A stretch of 44,983 nucleotides of DNA from Microcystis viridis FACHB-1342. Lineage in GTDB: Bacteria; Cyanobacteriota; Cyanobacteriia; Cyanobacteriales; Microcystaceae. The DNA lies in NCBI RefSeq assembly GCF_014698335.1, contig NZ_JACJSV010000039.1, forward strand, positions 1-44,983, read 5' to 3'. The translations under genes were made by a program, and so were the position numbers. The notes under the pieces were generated by a model, which worked only from the letters and a program-made list of their open reading frames with translations, was not told the DNA's origin and searched no databases. Shown here piece after piece: positions 24,917 through 33,900 of the stretch (its first letter is position 1; every line of letters starts with the position of its first letter).

Positions 24917-24944
24917 ATTATAATGCGATCGCCGATCTTGTCAA
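24917..24944 (-). promoter_or_regulatory. Perfect-consensus sigma-70 promoter of the small convergent gene
   Basis: Read on the minus strand: TTGACA, a 16-bp spacer containing GCGATCGC (HIP1), then TATAAT. Both hexamers match consensus exactly. The predicted start near 24910 gives a ~30-nt leader before ATG 24878. The -35 overlaps the stop codon of the 50-residue gene. Confidence 0.75.
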
Positions 24945-25093
24945 GTGCAAAAACCTGCGGGTACAGCATCCTCAAGATAACCTTCGCATTCTTCAATCGC
25001 ATCCAAAGCAGCGATCGCACTTAGATTATCTGCCAATTCAGCGCGAAACTGGGCAATTTCTTCAGGAGTAACTTTAGTTGATTCAATATCCAT
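24941..25093 (-). CDS. 50-residue truncated paralogue of the neighbouring small protein
   Basis: A short frame, ATG 25093 to TGA 24941. It reads M-D-I-E-S-T-K-V-T-P-E-E-I-A-Q-F-R…A-A-L-D-A-I-E-E-C-E-G-Y-L-E-D-A, aligning with the first ~45 residues of the 24492-24878 product (T-P-E-E-I, R, A-L-D-x-I, E, G-x-L). The hydrophobic C-terminal half is absent. It is either a stand-alone domain, perhaps an antidote-like short form, or a remnant of tandem duplication. Same strand and order as the larger gene. Confidence 0.55.
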   Translation of the reverse strand: MDIESTKVTPEEIAQFRAELADNLSAIAALDAIEECEGYLEDAVPAGFCT

Positions 25094-25240
25094 AGGTTAT
25101 TCTTATTTACAGACAATGCTAATTGTATAGTTTCTATTTTGCCCATCTATCGATAGTTTTTAATAGAAAGTGTTAATCTAACTGGTTACTGATAACTGAA
25201 AAGGTTCTTAATTCCCTACCATTGTGATAATTGCTGTCAT

Positions 25241-27793
25241 TTAAACCACGACAAAATTAACTAATTTGCCCGGGACAACAATCACTTTTTTGATTTCCTT
25301 ACCCTCTAAATAACGTTGGGCGATTTCTGATTCCAGGGCGAGGGTTTCTAGGGTGCTTTTATCGGCACTAGCGGGAACTTGTATCGTGCCTCTGGTTTTT
25401 CCCAAAATTTGGATGACAAGGGTAATCTCGTCCACAATAAGGGCAGTGGGATCAACTTTTGGCCAGGGTTGCAGGTGAATTGATTGGCTATGACCTAAAG
25501 CTTGCCATAATTCTTCGCTAAGATGGGGAGCAAAGAGGGAAAGTAAGATTAATAGGGTTTCGATTCCTTCCCGATAAATGGGGGATGCAAAACACTTATT
25601 ATCCCCTAAAGCGTTACTGAGTTTCATCAATTCGGAAATGGCGGTATTAAATTGATAATCTCCTTCTAAATCCTCGGAGATTTCTTTAATAGCGGTGTGA
25701 ATTGCCCGTCTTAAATCCTTGTCAGTTTTCGAGAAAGTTTCTATTTTTTTGACTTGCTTGGGTTTATTTTCAATATATTCGCTGACTAAACGCCACACCC
25801 GATTAAGAAAGCGAAATTGTCCTTCTACCCCCGCATCATCCCACTGTAAATCTTTTTCTGGGGGTGCGGTAAAAAGTATAAACATTCGGGCAGTATCGGC
25901 CCCATATTTTTCCAGGACTTTCAGAGGATCAACGCCGTTATATTTCGACTTAGACATTTTTTCAAAGAAGAAAGATAGAACTTCTCCCGTGTCTTTATCG
26001 CAATATTTATCCTCTTGATAGATAACATTTTCTGCGGGGACATATTTGCCAGTTTCGGGATTTTTGTAGGTTAATCCCTGTACCATTCCCTGGGTTAATA
26101 GACGGTTAAAAGGTTCATCGACATTAACTAAACCTCGGTCTCTTAAAACTTTGGTAAAGAAACGAGAATAGAGTAAATGTAGGATAGCGTGTTCGATTCC
26201 TCCGACGTATTGATCCACGGGCATCCAATCATTAACCTTCTCGAATTGAAAGGGTATATCTTCATTTTTAGCATCGGTATAACGGAGGAAATACCAACTA
26301 GAATCGATGAAAGTATCCATAGTGTCCGTTTCCCGTTTTGCGGGAGTGCCACAGCGAGGACAATCCACATTTACCCAGTCTTCTAATTTGGCTAAAGGGG
26401 AAGCACCTCGACCGCTAAATTCGACATTTTCCGGTAAAGTAACGGGTAAATTATCGATAGGTACTGGCACGGTTCCACAGTTAGGACAGTGGATAACTGG
26501 AATCGGACAACCCCAATATCTTTGACGGGAAATTAACCAATCCCGGAGGCGATATTGTATTCTAGCTTTGCCGTAACCTTGGGCAGTGGCATAATCAATA
26601 ATAGCGGTTTTTCCTGCTGTAGAATGCAACCCATTAAATTGAGCGGAATTAATCATAATTCCCGCTTCTGTGTAGGCCTCTTTTAACTCAATTTCGCCAC
26701 TTTCTGGAGTAATAACTATCTTAATTGGCAGATTATTTTCCTGAGCGAATTTAAAATCGCGACTGTCGTGAGCCGGGACTCCCATCACTGCCCCTGTCCC
26801 GTATTCGTAGAGGACATAATCAGCAATTAAAATCGGAATTTCTTCACCGGTAAAAGGATTAATTGCCACTCCTCCGGTTTTAATACCGCGTTTGGGTTTA
26901 TCTTCGGCAGTTCTTTCTAATTCGCTTTCGCTGGCTATCTCTTGAATAAAAGTTTCTACGGCCGATTTTTGTTCGGGAGTGGTAACTTGTAAAGTTAAGG
27001 GATGTTCGGGAGCAAGTACCACATAAGTGACTCCATAAACCGTATCGGGACGAGTGGTAAAAACAGCAATTTTTTCTGGGGAATTAACAAGAGGAAATTC
27101 TAAATAAGCACCTACCGATTTACCAATCCAGTTGGCCTGCATGGTTTTAACCCGTTCTGGCCAACCGGTAAGTTTATCTAAATCAGTGAGTAATTGTTCG
27201 GCATAATCGGTGATTTTTAGGAACCATTGCCGGAGTAATTTTCTTTCTACTTTAGCACCCGATCGCCAAGATTTTCCTTCACTATCTACCTGTTCATTGG
27301 CCAAGACAGTTTGATCGATAGGATCCCAATTCACTGCCGCTTCTTTTTGGTAGGCTAATCCCGATTCAAAAAACTGTAAAAATAGCCATTGGGTCCAACG
27401 ATAATATTCCGGGGAACAGGTGGCAACTTCTCTTTCCCAATCGATAGATAATCCTAACTGTTGTAATTGCCGTTTCATCTGGGCAATATTTTGATCAGTC
27501 CATTTTGCCGGAGGAACTCCTCTTTCAATGGCGGCATTTTCTGCGGGTAATCCGAAAGCATCCCACCCCATGGGATGCAGCACGCGATAACCCTGCATTC
27601 TTTTCAGACGGGCAATCACATCGGTGATAGTATAGTTACGAACGTGACCCATGTGCAGGTTGCCTGATGGATAGGGGAACATGGAGAGGGCGTAAAATTT
27701 CGGTTTATCGGCGTTTTCTGGGGTTTTGTCCAATCCCATTTGCTGCCAAATCTTCTGCCATTTCTGTTCGATTTCTGCGGGGTTGTACGGCAC
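25241..27793 (-). CDS. leuS: Leucyl-tRNA synthetase
   Basis: 850 residues, the normal bacterial LeuRS length. The class I signatures are HIGH-type H47-M-G-H50 and K612-M-S-K-S616. The zinc/CP1 editing region in the middle (about 220-400, with the T-T-R-P-D-T and D-S-R-D motifs) indicates intact proofreading. It charges tRNA-Leu with leucine in the cytoplasm. It is transcribed alone, with the start preceded by an A/T-rich leader on the minus strand. Confidence 0.97.
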   Translation of the reverse strand: MPYNPAEIEQKWQKIWQQMGLDKTPENADKPKFYALSMFPYPSGNLHMGHVRNYTITDVIARLKRMQGYRVLHPMGWDAFGLPAENAAIERGVPPAKWTDQNIAQMKRQLQQLGLSIDWEREVATCSPEYYRWTQWLFLQFFESGLAYQKEAAVNWDPIDQTVLANEQVDSEGKSWRSGAKVERKLLRQWFLKITDYAEQLLTDLDKLTGWPERVKTMQANWIGKSVGAYLEFPLVNSPEKIAVFTTRPDTVYGVTYVVLAPEHPLTLQVTTPEQKSAVETFIQEIASESELERTAEDKPKRGIKTGGVAINPFTGEEIPILIADYVLYEYGTGAVMGVPAHDSRDFKFAQENNLPIKIVITPESGEIELKEAYTEAGIMINSAQFNGLHSTAGKTAIIDYATAQGYGKARIQYRLRDWLISRQRYWGCPIPVIHCPNCGTVPVPIDNLPVTLPENVEFSGRGASPLAKLEDWVNVDCPRCGTPAKRETDTMDTFIDSSWYFLRYTDAKNEDIPFQFEKVNDWMPVDQYVGGIEHAILHLLYSRFFTKVLRDRGLVNVDEPFNRLLTQGMVQGLTYKNPETGKYVPAENVIYQEDKYCDKDTGEVLSFFFEKMSKSKYNGVDPLKVLEKYGADTARMFILFTAPPEKDLQWDDAGVEGQFRFLNRVWRLVSEYIENKPKQVKKIETFSKTDKDLRRAIHTAIKEISEDLEGDYQFNTAISELMKLSNALGDNKCFASPIYREGIETLLILLSLFAPHLSEELWQALGHSQSIHLQPWPKVDPTALIVDEITLVIQILGKTRGTIQVPASADKSTLETLALESEIAQRYLEGKEIKKVIVVPGKLVNFVVV

Positions 27794-27902
27794 TGGGGTC
27801 TTTTCTCCTGAGTTTTATCTATCCTTCCTATTTTACAGCAGCCGGCTGGGGGCGATTGCCAGTCTTGGGGTTATCTACCCTAGCAAAAACCCTCTGGGTT
27901 TT

Positions 27903-27990
27903 AAGTAAGTGGTTCTAATTAAATATGAAGATAGATTTTGGGTTCGATCCCCCCTATCGATTAGTCAGATATTTCTTAACAAAAAGAGAA
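27903..27990. repeat. Family C repeat, copy 3 (partial)
   Basis: AAGTAAGTGG…AATTAAATATGAAGATAGATTTTGGGTTCGATCCCCCC, followed by CGATTAGTCAGATATTTCTTAACAAAAAGAG. It is homologous to 16509-16616 and, for the first half, to 4464-4520. It lies in the leuS promoter-side gap (27794-28227). Confidence 0.6.
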
Positions 27991-28062
27991 GAAACTTAAA
28001 AAAAGGGGAAACGATTGATAGCTATAGTTTTGAAAGAAAGAATCAAGGTGGAGGTCAGCAAA

Positions 28063-28176
28063 AAAATGGAGAAATGGGCAGCCCAAGAATTACAGTATGG
28101 TGGAAAACTTGGCTGGACAGCTTAGTACAAGTGTTCTAAAAGTTTCGGAAAATCTAGCCGCGATGAATGGCAATCT
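28063..28176 (+). pseudogene. Possible IS4-type transposase N-terminal remnant
   Basis: ATG 28065 begins M-E-K-W-A-A-Q-E-L-Q-Y, resembling the start of some IS4/Tn5-like transposases (…W-A-x-x-E-L-Q-Y-A-x-L-G-D-x-R-L). After G-G-K-L-G-W-T-A a stop occurs, while the next frame gives S-V-L-K-V-S-E-N-L-A-A, like the following R-L-I-K-L-V-E-N-L-A part. That would be a frameshifted, heavily deleted remnant. It is short, so this is tentative. Confidence 0.35.
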
Positions 28177-28227
28177 TTGTGTGACACTATTTATAAAAAG
28201 GTTCCGCTCAATTTATTCTTGATCAAT

Positions 28228-28803
28228 ATGCTATTAAAATTACCTCAAAAGCTAAAAATTAAGCGACTAATATTATTAGTATTCTGCCTAGGAATAGGAG
28301 TATTTGTCTGGTGGTTATCCTGGCAATCCACCGGGATGAGCCAAATTCAACGCCCCGAAACAGTTGCCCAACAAATTTACCAAGCAATGCCAGATTTACC
28401 GAAAGAAAACAACTATATCCGTCGAGAGACAGGAGTGATCGATCCGAATAATACCCTAATAAGTCGCTTTCTTCGTTATCATCAAGATACCAAAAAAAGA
28501 TTTACTCTCATCCGTTTTGATTGGCAATTAACCCTAGGGGATTACCTAGGAGTGAACGAGAAAATCAGCGAAGAAAACTATCCCGGACAAGCAACCCTTA
28601 CCGTTAATCCTATGGCTGCCGATATCAAAGCGATGAACAGTCTTAATCGTCGTCAACGGCAGCAGTTAGTCACCCTTCTAGTCGAAATTTATAACCCCGC
28701 TATTCTCCCCCAAGAAACCCCCACTCCTAACCCTTCTCCTAGTCCTTCTCCTAGTCGTCCATCTTTATCAAAACCGGGAGATGCCGACCTATTAAAATTC
28801 TAG
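28228..28803 (+). CDS. Membrane-anchored cyanobacterial protein, unknown function
   Basis: 191 residues from ATG 28228; the frame is open from 28177, but the upstream 17 residues look like run-in sequence and neither start has a clear Shine-Dalgarno. One N-terminal membrane segment (about 13-32, L-I-L-L-V-F-C-L-G-I-G-V-F-V-W-W) is followed by a soluble domain with R-F-L-R-Y-H-Q-D and F-D-W-Q-L-T-L-G-D-Y-L, and a Pro/Ser-rich tail (T-P-N-P-S-P-S-P-S-P-S-R). It is 6 bp upstream of the DUF1818 gene, so the two form an operon. Confidence 0.75.
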   Translation: MLLKLPQKLKIKRLILLVFCLGIGVFVWWLSWQSTGMSQIQRPETVAQQIYQAMPDLPKENNYIRRETGVIDPNNTLISRFLRYHQDTKKRFTLIRFDWQLTLGDYLGVNEKISEENYPGQATLTVNPMAADIKAMNSLNRRQRQQLVTLLVEIYNPAILPQETPTPNPSPSPSPSRPSLSKPGDADLLKF

Positions 28804-28809
28804 AAAATT

Positions 28810-29178
28810 ATGGAAAAAATTCTCAAATATGGTTCGGGTTGGCGACTCGGTTGGAATCCTACGGCAGCCATTTATAAAGGATTAATTGGTGGCGATGATT
28901 GGGCGATCGAATTAACCGAGGCCGAGTGGCAAGATTTGCGTCGGTTACTATCACAATTGACCGCAACTATGGCGGCCATGGCCACAGAATTAATGGATGA
29001 AGAAAGTATTGCTTGTGAAGCGGAAAGCGAGCTTTTATGGTTAGAAGCGGCAGGATTTCCTGATAATTATTCCCTGCGATTTATTCTCTATCAAGGTCGC
29101 GGTTGTGAGGGCAATTGGTCAGCCACTGCCCTGCCAGAGTTGCTCGCCGCTTGGGACAATTTGCTTTACAATTTTTAA
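28810..29178 (+). CDS. DUF1818 family protein
   Basis: 122 residues with the pattern G-x-G-W-R-L-G-W-N, then D-D-W-A-I-E-L-T-E-A-E-W and a final W-x-x-L. This matches DUF1818, a small soluble family found in cyanobacteria and plastid-bearing organisms whose role is unknown. Length and start (ATG, 6 bp after the previous stop) are normal. Confidence 0.85.
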   Translation: MEKILKYGSGWRLGWNPTAAIYKGLIGGDDWAIELTEAEWQDLRRLLSQLTATMAAMATELMDEESIACEAESELLWLEAAGFPDNYSLRFILYQGRGCEGNWSATALPELLAAWDNLLYNF

Positions 29179-29243
29179 GAAAGCGGTGGACATAAGTTAA
29201 TTTTTGTTTCCCCCTCTTGACTTTTTGATTCCCCTGTGCTGCC

Positions 29244-30314
29244 ATGATTGCCCATCCGAGGACGAAGACCGATAATCTCACCTACACTCCGCCCCCATTG
29301 CTGAAAAACGGTTTTGCCATGACTCTCTATGTGTCCCTAAAAGCGCGAGAAACCTGGCAAAATACGATCGCTATTCCCGAACCAGTCTATCAAGAAACCA
29401 TTTTCACCGGGGCCAATGCCGTCCCTATCTACGGGATTGTTTCCATTCCCCCGCAAGCGAAAGGAACAATTATCGGGACCTACGGCATCACGGGAGACTT
29501 AGATAATCAATGGTTTTTAAGGATTTTAGGCAGAAAAGCCGTAGCGAGAAACTACGCAGTCGTCCTCTTCGATTGGCGGGCCCACGGTAAGACAGCCGAA
29601 TTATCCCCGACTCTCACCTCCGATGGCATCTATGAAGGGCTAGATTTCATTCATATTGCCGCCCAAGCTCAAAAAATGGGCTGTCCCGCCCCTTTTTGGT
29701 TCACAGGTTACTCTCTGGGGGGACAATTAGCCCTCTGGGGAATTAAATCGGCAGAGAATCAGGAAGATATGGGGATCGATCCCGTCGCTATCGGTGGTGG
29801 GGCGGTAATTTGTCCTAATTTAGACTCTAATCGTTCCTTATCCTATCTCGTCCGGGATACCTGGGGGAAACATTTGGAAAAAGCGATCGCCAGGGAATTA
29901 CGCAAGTTAGCCAAACGCATCCATCAAGCTCATCCCGATCATATCGATCCCGAAGCAATTACTCGCGCCACCACGATTGCCGGATTCGATCGAGAATTAG
30001 TGATTAAAAAGCTAGGATTTGAGACAGTTTTTGACTATTATGCCGCTAGTAGTCCCTTGCCCTTTCAACCCTATTTAACTAAACCCACTTTTATCCTCTA
30101 CGCGGCCGATGATCCCCTCTTTTCCCCCGCAGTTATTCCCGATCTGCAAGCAGCGATCGCTGATAATCCCCACGTGGATCTACTCTTAACCAACCACGGT
30201 GGTCATGTGGGTTATATCAGCAGTTTATCCTGTCAGCGTCAGTGGGGCGATAGCGATCGCTGGTGGGCATGGAATCGGGTTTTAGACTGGTTTGACCAAA
30301 AAACTGGCAAATAA
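29244..30314 (+). CDS. Alpha/beta hydrolase, YheT/EMB8-like
   Basis: 356 residues. The start T-Y-T-P-P-P-L-L-K-N-G resembles the P-P-x-x-L-x-N-G-H opening of YheT/EMB8 proteins, which supports the full-length start. The nucleophile elbow G-Y-S-L-G-G lies near residue 154, the acid in A-A-D-D-P-L-F, and the catalytic His in N-H-G-G-H-V-G-Y near 315, so the triad is complete. It is likely an esterase or lipase-like hydrolase of unknown substrate, cytoplasmic with no signal peptide. Confidence 0.85.
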   Translation: MIAHPRTKTDNLTYTPPPLLKNGFAMTLYVSLKARETWQNTIAIPEPVYQETIFTGANAVPIYGIVSIPPQAKGTIIGTYGITGDLDNQWFLRILGRKAVARNYAVVLFDWRAHGKTAELSPTLTSDGIYEGLDFIHIAAQAQKMGCPAPFWFTGYSLGGQLALWGIKSAENQEDMGIDPVAIGGGAVICPNLDSNRSLSYLVRDTWGKHLEKAIARELRKLAKRIHQAHPDHIDPEAITRATTIAGFDRELVIKKLGFETVFDYYAASSPLPFQPYLTKPTFILYAADDPLFSPAVIPDLQAAIADNPHVDLLLTNHGGHVGYISSLSCQRQWGDSDRWWAWNRVLDWFDQKTGK

Positions 30315-30407
30315 TACTAAATCCGTTGAGTATAGGTTACATATCAAGATAGGCACTCATGCAAGAGGGGGAATAGATAATCAGTTTTTAATAACCAGAT
30401 TTAGTAT
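30313..30407. mobile_element. MITE family D, copy 3
   Basis: ~95 bp with ends AATACTAAATC and GATTTAGTAT. The interior differs from copy 1 (GTTGAGTATAGGTTACATATCAAGATAGGCACT), a second subtype that recurs inverted near 35810-35840 and 35977-36033. The left end begins inside the hydrolase stop region (TAATACT). It is abutted by family A copy 3. Together they fill the 319-bp gap between convergent genes. Confidence 0.65.
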
Positions 30408-30623
30408 AGGGTTGGCTGAATAAATCTAAAAACCTTGTTGTATAAGACTTTTAGACTTTTTTCCCATCAAAAAGTGCCAGACCTTGGGGTGATCGGGGGG
30501 GAAATTTAGGCACTTTTTCCCTGAAAATTAGGTAATTGACCCCCTGAAAATGGATAAAACCCCACACCCCACACCCCACACCCCACACCCTGCCCCCACG
30601 AAAAACTTTTTGCCGCAAACCCT
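30408..30623. mobile_element. MITE family A, copy 3
   Basis: 216 bp with AGGGTTGGCTGA and GCCGCAAACCCT ends, flanked by AGTAT on both sides (30403-30407 and 30624-30628). It therefore seems to have inserted into the terminal repeat of the family D element beside it. It contains a longer CCCCACA heptamer run (about 30560-30592) than copy 2. Confidence 0.78.
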
Positions 30624-30633
30624 AGTATAGTTT

Positions 30634-31629
30634 CTAGGAGTCAAGGGCCGCTAGAAACTCCTCCACCTGTTCCCGAGTCGGTTGGGATGCGATCGCGCCT
30701 GCTCTTCTTGTCACCATTGCCCCCACCGCACAGGCATAAATCACCGCGTTACGCGCTAAATCGGCATTTTCCTCGATTTTATCGCCTACAAGACCGGCAC
30801 GAGCTAAAAAACCCGCCACAAAGCCATCCCCCGCCCCAGTGGTATCCACTACCTCCCCAGAAAAAGCCTCGACATTGCCGCTATTTTCGCCTAAATGATA
30901 TTTACAACCTTTTGCGCCGCCAGTAACCAGAATTGCCCCTAAATTGGGGTATTTTGACGATATTTCTCCCGGGTTATCAGTGCCAAATAACCATGCTGCT
31001 TCTTCCTCGCTACATTTGAGCAAATCGGCCTGGGCAATAAAATCTCGAATCTGATCAGGAGCAACCTCAAGATTAGTCCAAAAAACCGGTCGCCAGTTGA
31101 TATCGATCAATACTTTCACTCCGTAAATTTTAGCCAATTCGAGGGCGCGTTGCATTGCCCGGCGGGAAAGGGGATAGGCTAACCCTAGGGTTCCCATCAC
31201 TAGATAATCGGCATTTTTAAACAGATTTTCGGGCAATAGGTCAGCATTAAGGGCAGTATCGGCAAAATCAGTCGTTTTTCTGCCGCCAAAACCCGCAAAA
31301 TGTCTGTCTCCCCCAGCATCGCGGGTGACATAAACTTGTCGGGTGGGTAGGGTGGCATGATACTGTACACCAGTGGTATCGACTCCGAGAGCGTCTAGCA
31401 AGGCGATTAACTGTTCTCCGGGTTGATCTTTGCCCACACAACCGATAAAAGCCGAATTTATGCCCAATTTTCGCAATCCACAGGCCACGTTTGCCGGCGC
31501 ACCCCCCGCGTAGGTTGTCCAAGAAGTTACTTTCTCTATAGAGCGATCGCTTTGATCGGCAATTAGATCATAGAGGATTTCCCCTAAACAAATGACAGAC
31601 ACCGGCGAAGATCTTTGATTGTTAAGCAT
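30634..31629 (-). CDS. PfkB family carbohydrate kinase (fructokinase-like)
   Basis: 331 residues with both PfkB signatures: the N-terminal G-G-A-P-A-N-V-A-C-G-L-R-K-L-G and the C-terminal D-T-T-G-A-G-D-G-F-V-A-G-F, where the second D is the catalytic base. The fold and the sugar-binding motif near the start (V-I-C-L-G-E-I-L-Y-D-L) resemble bacterial and plant fructokinases that make fructose 6-phosphate. The exact sugar cannot be told from sequence. The gene ends 11 bp from family A copy 3. Confidence 0.9.
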   Translation of the reverse strand: MLNNQRSSPVSVICLGEILYDLIADQSDRSIEKVTSWTTYAGGAPANVACGLRKLGINSAFIGCVGKDQPGEQLIALLDALGVDTTGVQYHATLPTRQVYVTRDAGGDRHFAGFGGRKTTDFADTALNADLLPENLFKNADYLVMGTLGLAYPLSRRAMQRALELAKIYGVKVLIDINWRPVFWTNLEVAPDQIRDFIAQADLLKCSEEEAAWLFGTDNPGEISSKYPNLGAILVTGGAKGCKYHLGENSGNVEAFSGEVVDTTGAGDGFVAGFLARAGLVGDKIEENADLARNAVIYACAVGAMVTRRAGAIASQPTREQVEEFLAALDS

Positions 31630-31632
31630 TGC

Positions 31633-31689
31633 TGTGGGGTGTGGGGTGTGGGGTGTGGGGTGTAGGGTGTGGGGTGTGGGGTGTGGGGA
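31633..31689. repeat. TGTGGGG heptamer STRR
   Basis: About eight tandem TGTGGGG heptamers, one with TGTAGGG, lying just upstream of the pfkB start. It is the reverse complement of the CCCCACA heptamer inside the family A MITEs. Next to it are CTCCTATCTCCTGA direct repeats (about 31708-31737). The rest of 31690-31901 is A/T-rich and probably holds the divergent promoters. Confidence 0.85.
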
Positions 31690-31901
31690 GAATAAATAAA
31701 ATAATCTCCTATCTCCTGACTCCTATCTCCTGACTCCCGATCACTGATTAATAACTTGTCAAGAAATCACGATAAATAAACTAGAGATTATCTTAGACAT
31801 TTAGTATAATCAAACACATAGATTAGGGGAAATTGCTCATAAATCAGCCCGATCGAGCGTGAATCCTCTTTTATTTTTTAGTCTTAGACTAAGGAAATAT
31901 C

Positions 31902-32372
31902 ATGGTTGATTGTAGTCAGATTCAGTTTGACGAGGATAAAAGCAAGATAGATTTATTGCAACTACGAGAATTATTTAATTTAACCGCATTTTGGGCAATA
32001 GATCGCCGTTTAGAAGATTTAGAAACCGCAATTGACTATAGTGATCCGGTGGTGACGGTGTGGAATGAGCGGCAATTAATTGGTTTTGCTCGGGCCACTT
32101 CTGACGGCATTTATCGGGCAACTATTTGGGATGTGATTGTTCATCCCGATTATCAGGGAGCCGGTTTAGGACGTAAATTAGTAGAAACAGTTTTGGCCCA
32201 TCCCCGAATAAATCGGGTGGAAAGAGTCTATTTGATGACTACTAACCAACAACAATTTTACCAGCGCATTGGTTTCCAAAGCAACGCCACCACGACGATG
32301 GTATTATTTAATCGTTATCCCGAGGAGTTTTCCTGTCCGGCGATCGAGGTAAAGAAAAAACGATCTCTGTGA
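31902..32372 (+). CDS. GNAT family N-acetyltransferase
   Basis: 156 residues. The acetyl-CoA loop motif A is V-H-P-D-Y-Q-G-A-G-L-G-R-K-L-V (the Q/R-x-x-G-x-G/A type), and a C-terminal F-Y-Q-R-I-G-F is typical of GNATs. The sequence style is close to cyanobacterial and plastid GNATs (the NSI/serotonin N-acetyltransferase-like group), but the substrate cannot be read. The last 65 bp overlap the end of the histidine-kinase-like gene on the other strand. Confidence 0.88.
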   Translation: MVDCSQIQFDEDKSKIDLLQLRELFNLTAFWAIDRRLEDLETAIDYSDPVVTVWNERQLIGFARATSDGIYRATIWDVIVHPDYQGAGLGRKLVETVLAHPRINRVERVYLMTTNQQQFYQRIGFQSNATTTMVLFNRYPEEFSCPAIEVKKKRSL

Positions 32373-33117
32373 GCTTGTCCTGACTATTGTTATCGATTCG
32401 ATCTAAGCTCATTTCCCCCCCCGATACTTCGATAATTCCCTTCGCTAACTGGAATTTAAGACTAGGAGAAAAGCCAAGAACTTGAGTAAATTGTTTGACT
32501 TCTTCTGGCTTTGATTCTAAACTCAAGGATGAAATTTCTGGCATTGGCCAGAGAGGGATTTCCCCCGTAAATTCTAGACTAATAGTGACTTTTTTCTCGT
32601 CAAGAGCGCTTACGGATATACAAATAGAGCCACTTCCTGGGTTGGCGATCGCTGCATCGACGAGAAGAACAAGAGCGGAGGATAAACATTGATAATCGGC
32701 AATAATAGCAATATCATCAGTTAAAGGGCTAAATTTAAGCTGAATATTGCGATTAGCTGCCTGTAAATAGGTTAAACTTGCCCAATCTTCCCAGAGTTTA
32801 GTTAAAGAAAAAATTTCTCGCTCCAGAGGTATAGTACCCGACTCTAGCTTCGAGAGATTAATCATCTCATCGAGCATTGCCATCAGTTTACGGCCTGCCA
32901 GTTGTCCCTGGGCGATAAATTCCCTTTCTTCGGCCGAACTTTCACAAAGATCGGCGAGAATCATTTGATGGATACTGATCATACTGCTCAATGGCGATCG
33001 CAATTCGTGGGCAACCCGTCCTAAAAAACTGCTTTTGAGGTGATTAATTGCCACAGCCATCTGATAAGCGAGGCGAGTTTGCTGTAATTCCCGTTTTAAA
33101 GCGTCAATATCGTCCAT
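32308..33117 (-). CDS. Histidine-kinase-like protein with a degenerate ATPase domain
   Basis: 269 residues from ATG 33117, 2 bp after the Sua5 stop (translational coupling likely). An N-terminal coil leads to a HisKA domain with H37-E-L-R-S-P, and the dimerisation helices are good. The HATPase region is weak: the N-box reads L-L-V-D-A-A-I-A-N without the expected Asn, and no D-x-G-x-G (G1) is visible, so ATP binding is doubtful. There is no sensor or membrane segment. It may be a pseudokinase or phosphate-relay dimer. It overlaps the GNAT gene convergently. Confidence 0.82.
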   Translation of the reverse strand: MDDIDALKRELQQTRLAYQMAVAINHLKSSFLGRVAHELRSPLSSMISIHQMILADLCESSAEEREFIAQGQLAGRKLMAMLDEMINLSKLESGTIPLEREIFSLTKLWEDWASLTYLQAANRNIQLKFSPLTDDIAIIADYQCLSSALVLLVDAAIANPGSGSICISVSALDEKKVTISLEFTGEIPLWPMPEISSLSLESKPEEVKQFTQVLGFSPSLKFQLAKGIIEVSGGEMSLDRIDNNSQDKLTEIVFSLPRSPDRKTPRDND

Positions 33118-33119
33118 AT

Positions 33120-33707
33120 TTACAGAAAAACTGCCCCTTGTCGTAAGATATCCCATCTTTGACATTGCCAACGCGCGACGGTGGAGGGTTGTCCACTATT
33201 AATTATTCCCCATGCTTGCCTTTCTGTGGGTGCTAACACCGTCACCGAGGGAAAAGTAGTCATAATCGCTTCTGGAGTTAATAAAGGCTCTTGTCCTGAC
33301 AGATTAGCACTTGTGGTCGCTAAAACACCAGTTCGACCGAGAATTTCTCTTGCGATCGCATGAGCGGGAACTCGGATACCAATCGTGCTAGAATCCTTAG
33401 GGTTAAGAACTTTTGGTACTTTTTCAGAAGCGGGTAAAACCAAAGTTAGGGAGCCGGGCCAGTATTTTTCGGTCATTTGCCGCCAAATTTCCCTTTCTTC
33501 CTGATTTCCCTTGACATAATCCCATAAATCTGCTGCTGAGGCCGCCATTAGAATTAAAGGTTTATCAAAAGTCCGTTTTTTAGCGGCAAAAACTAAGGCA
33601 GCATAGGGGGGAGAAACCGCTAAAGCGGGGACTGTATCCGTGGGAAAAGAAACCACTTGACCACTTAAGGCCGCGTGAACAATTTCGTTAAGAGAAGCAG
33701 TAGGCAT
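33120..33707 (-). CDS. Sua5/YciO/YrdC family threonylcarbamoyl-AMP synthase
   Basis: 195 residues with the YrdC fold: V-S-F-P-T-D-T-V-P-A-L, K-K-R near residue 43, W-P-G-S-L-T-L-V-L, I-G-I-R-V-P, and A-T-T-S-A-N-L-S-G. This family makes threonylcarbamoyl-AMP from Thr, bicarbonate and ATP for the t6A37 modification of tRNAs reading ANN codons. It is the short TsaC-type without the Sua5 C-terminal domain. It is upstream of, and coupled to, the histidine-kinase-like gene. Confidence 0.92.
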   Translation of the reverse strand: MPTASLNEIVHAALSGQVVSFPTDTVPALAVSPPYAALVFAAKKRTFDKPLILMAASAADLWDYVKGNQEEREIWRQMTEKYWPGSLTLVLPASEKVPKVLNPKDSSTIGIRVPAHAIAREILGRTGVLATTSANLSGQEPLLTPEAIMTTFPSVTVLAPTERQAWGIINSGQPSTVARWQCQRWDILRQGAVFL

Positions 33708-33769
33708 TGAGAATTGATCATTTTTGGGGACTAATTTAGCCTAAGACTTTTTGGTACAATTTTAAACGG

Positions 33770-33880
33770 GTAGGGTTGATTCATGAATCAACCCTACCTT
33801 GAATCAACTCTACCTTGAATCAATCCTACTTGATCAGCGGTGGATCTGAAAGTTTTTAACACCTACCTACTTATCTCCAA
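33770..33880. repeat. Palindrome and tandem repeats before the GIY-YIG gene
   Basis: A 28-bp perfect palindrome (GTAGGGTTGATTC / GAATCAACCCTAC arms) is followed by two further CTTGAATCAAnnCTAC units. Then comes AGTTTTTAACACCTACCTACTTAT, which matches the right end of family C copy 1 (about 4594-4615). This is probably a degraded mobile element between Sua5 and the GIY-YIG gene. Confidence 0.6.
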
Positions 33881-33900
33881 CCAATTAGCGACGATTAATT

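Noticed and set aside
27909-28139. 76-codon plus-strand frame before the membrane protein
   Set aside because: It is composed of family C repeat and a possible IS remnant in another frame; no start signal.
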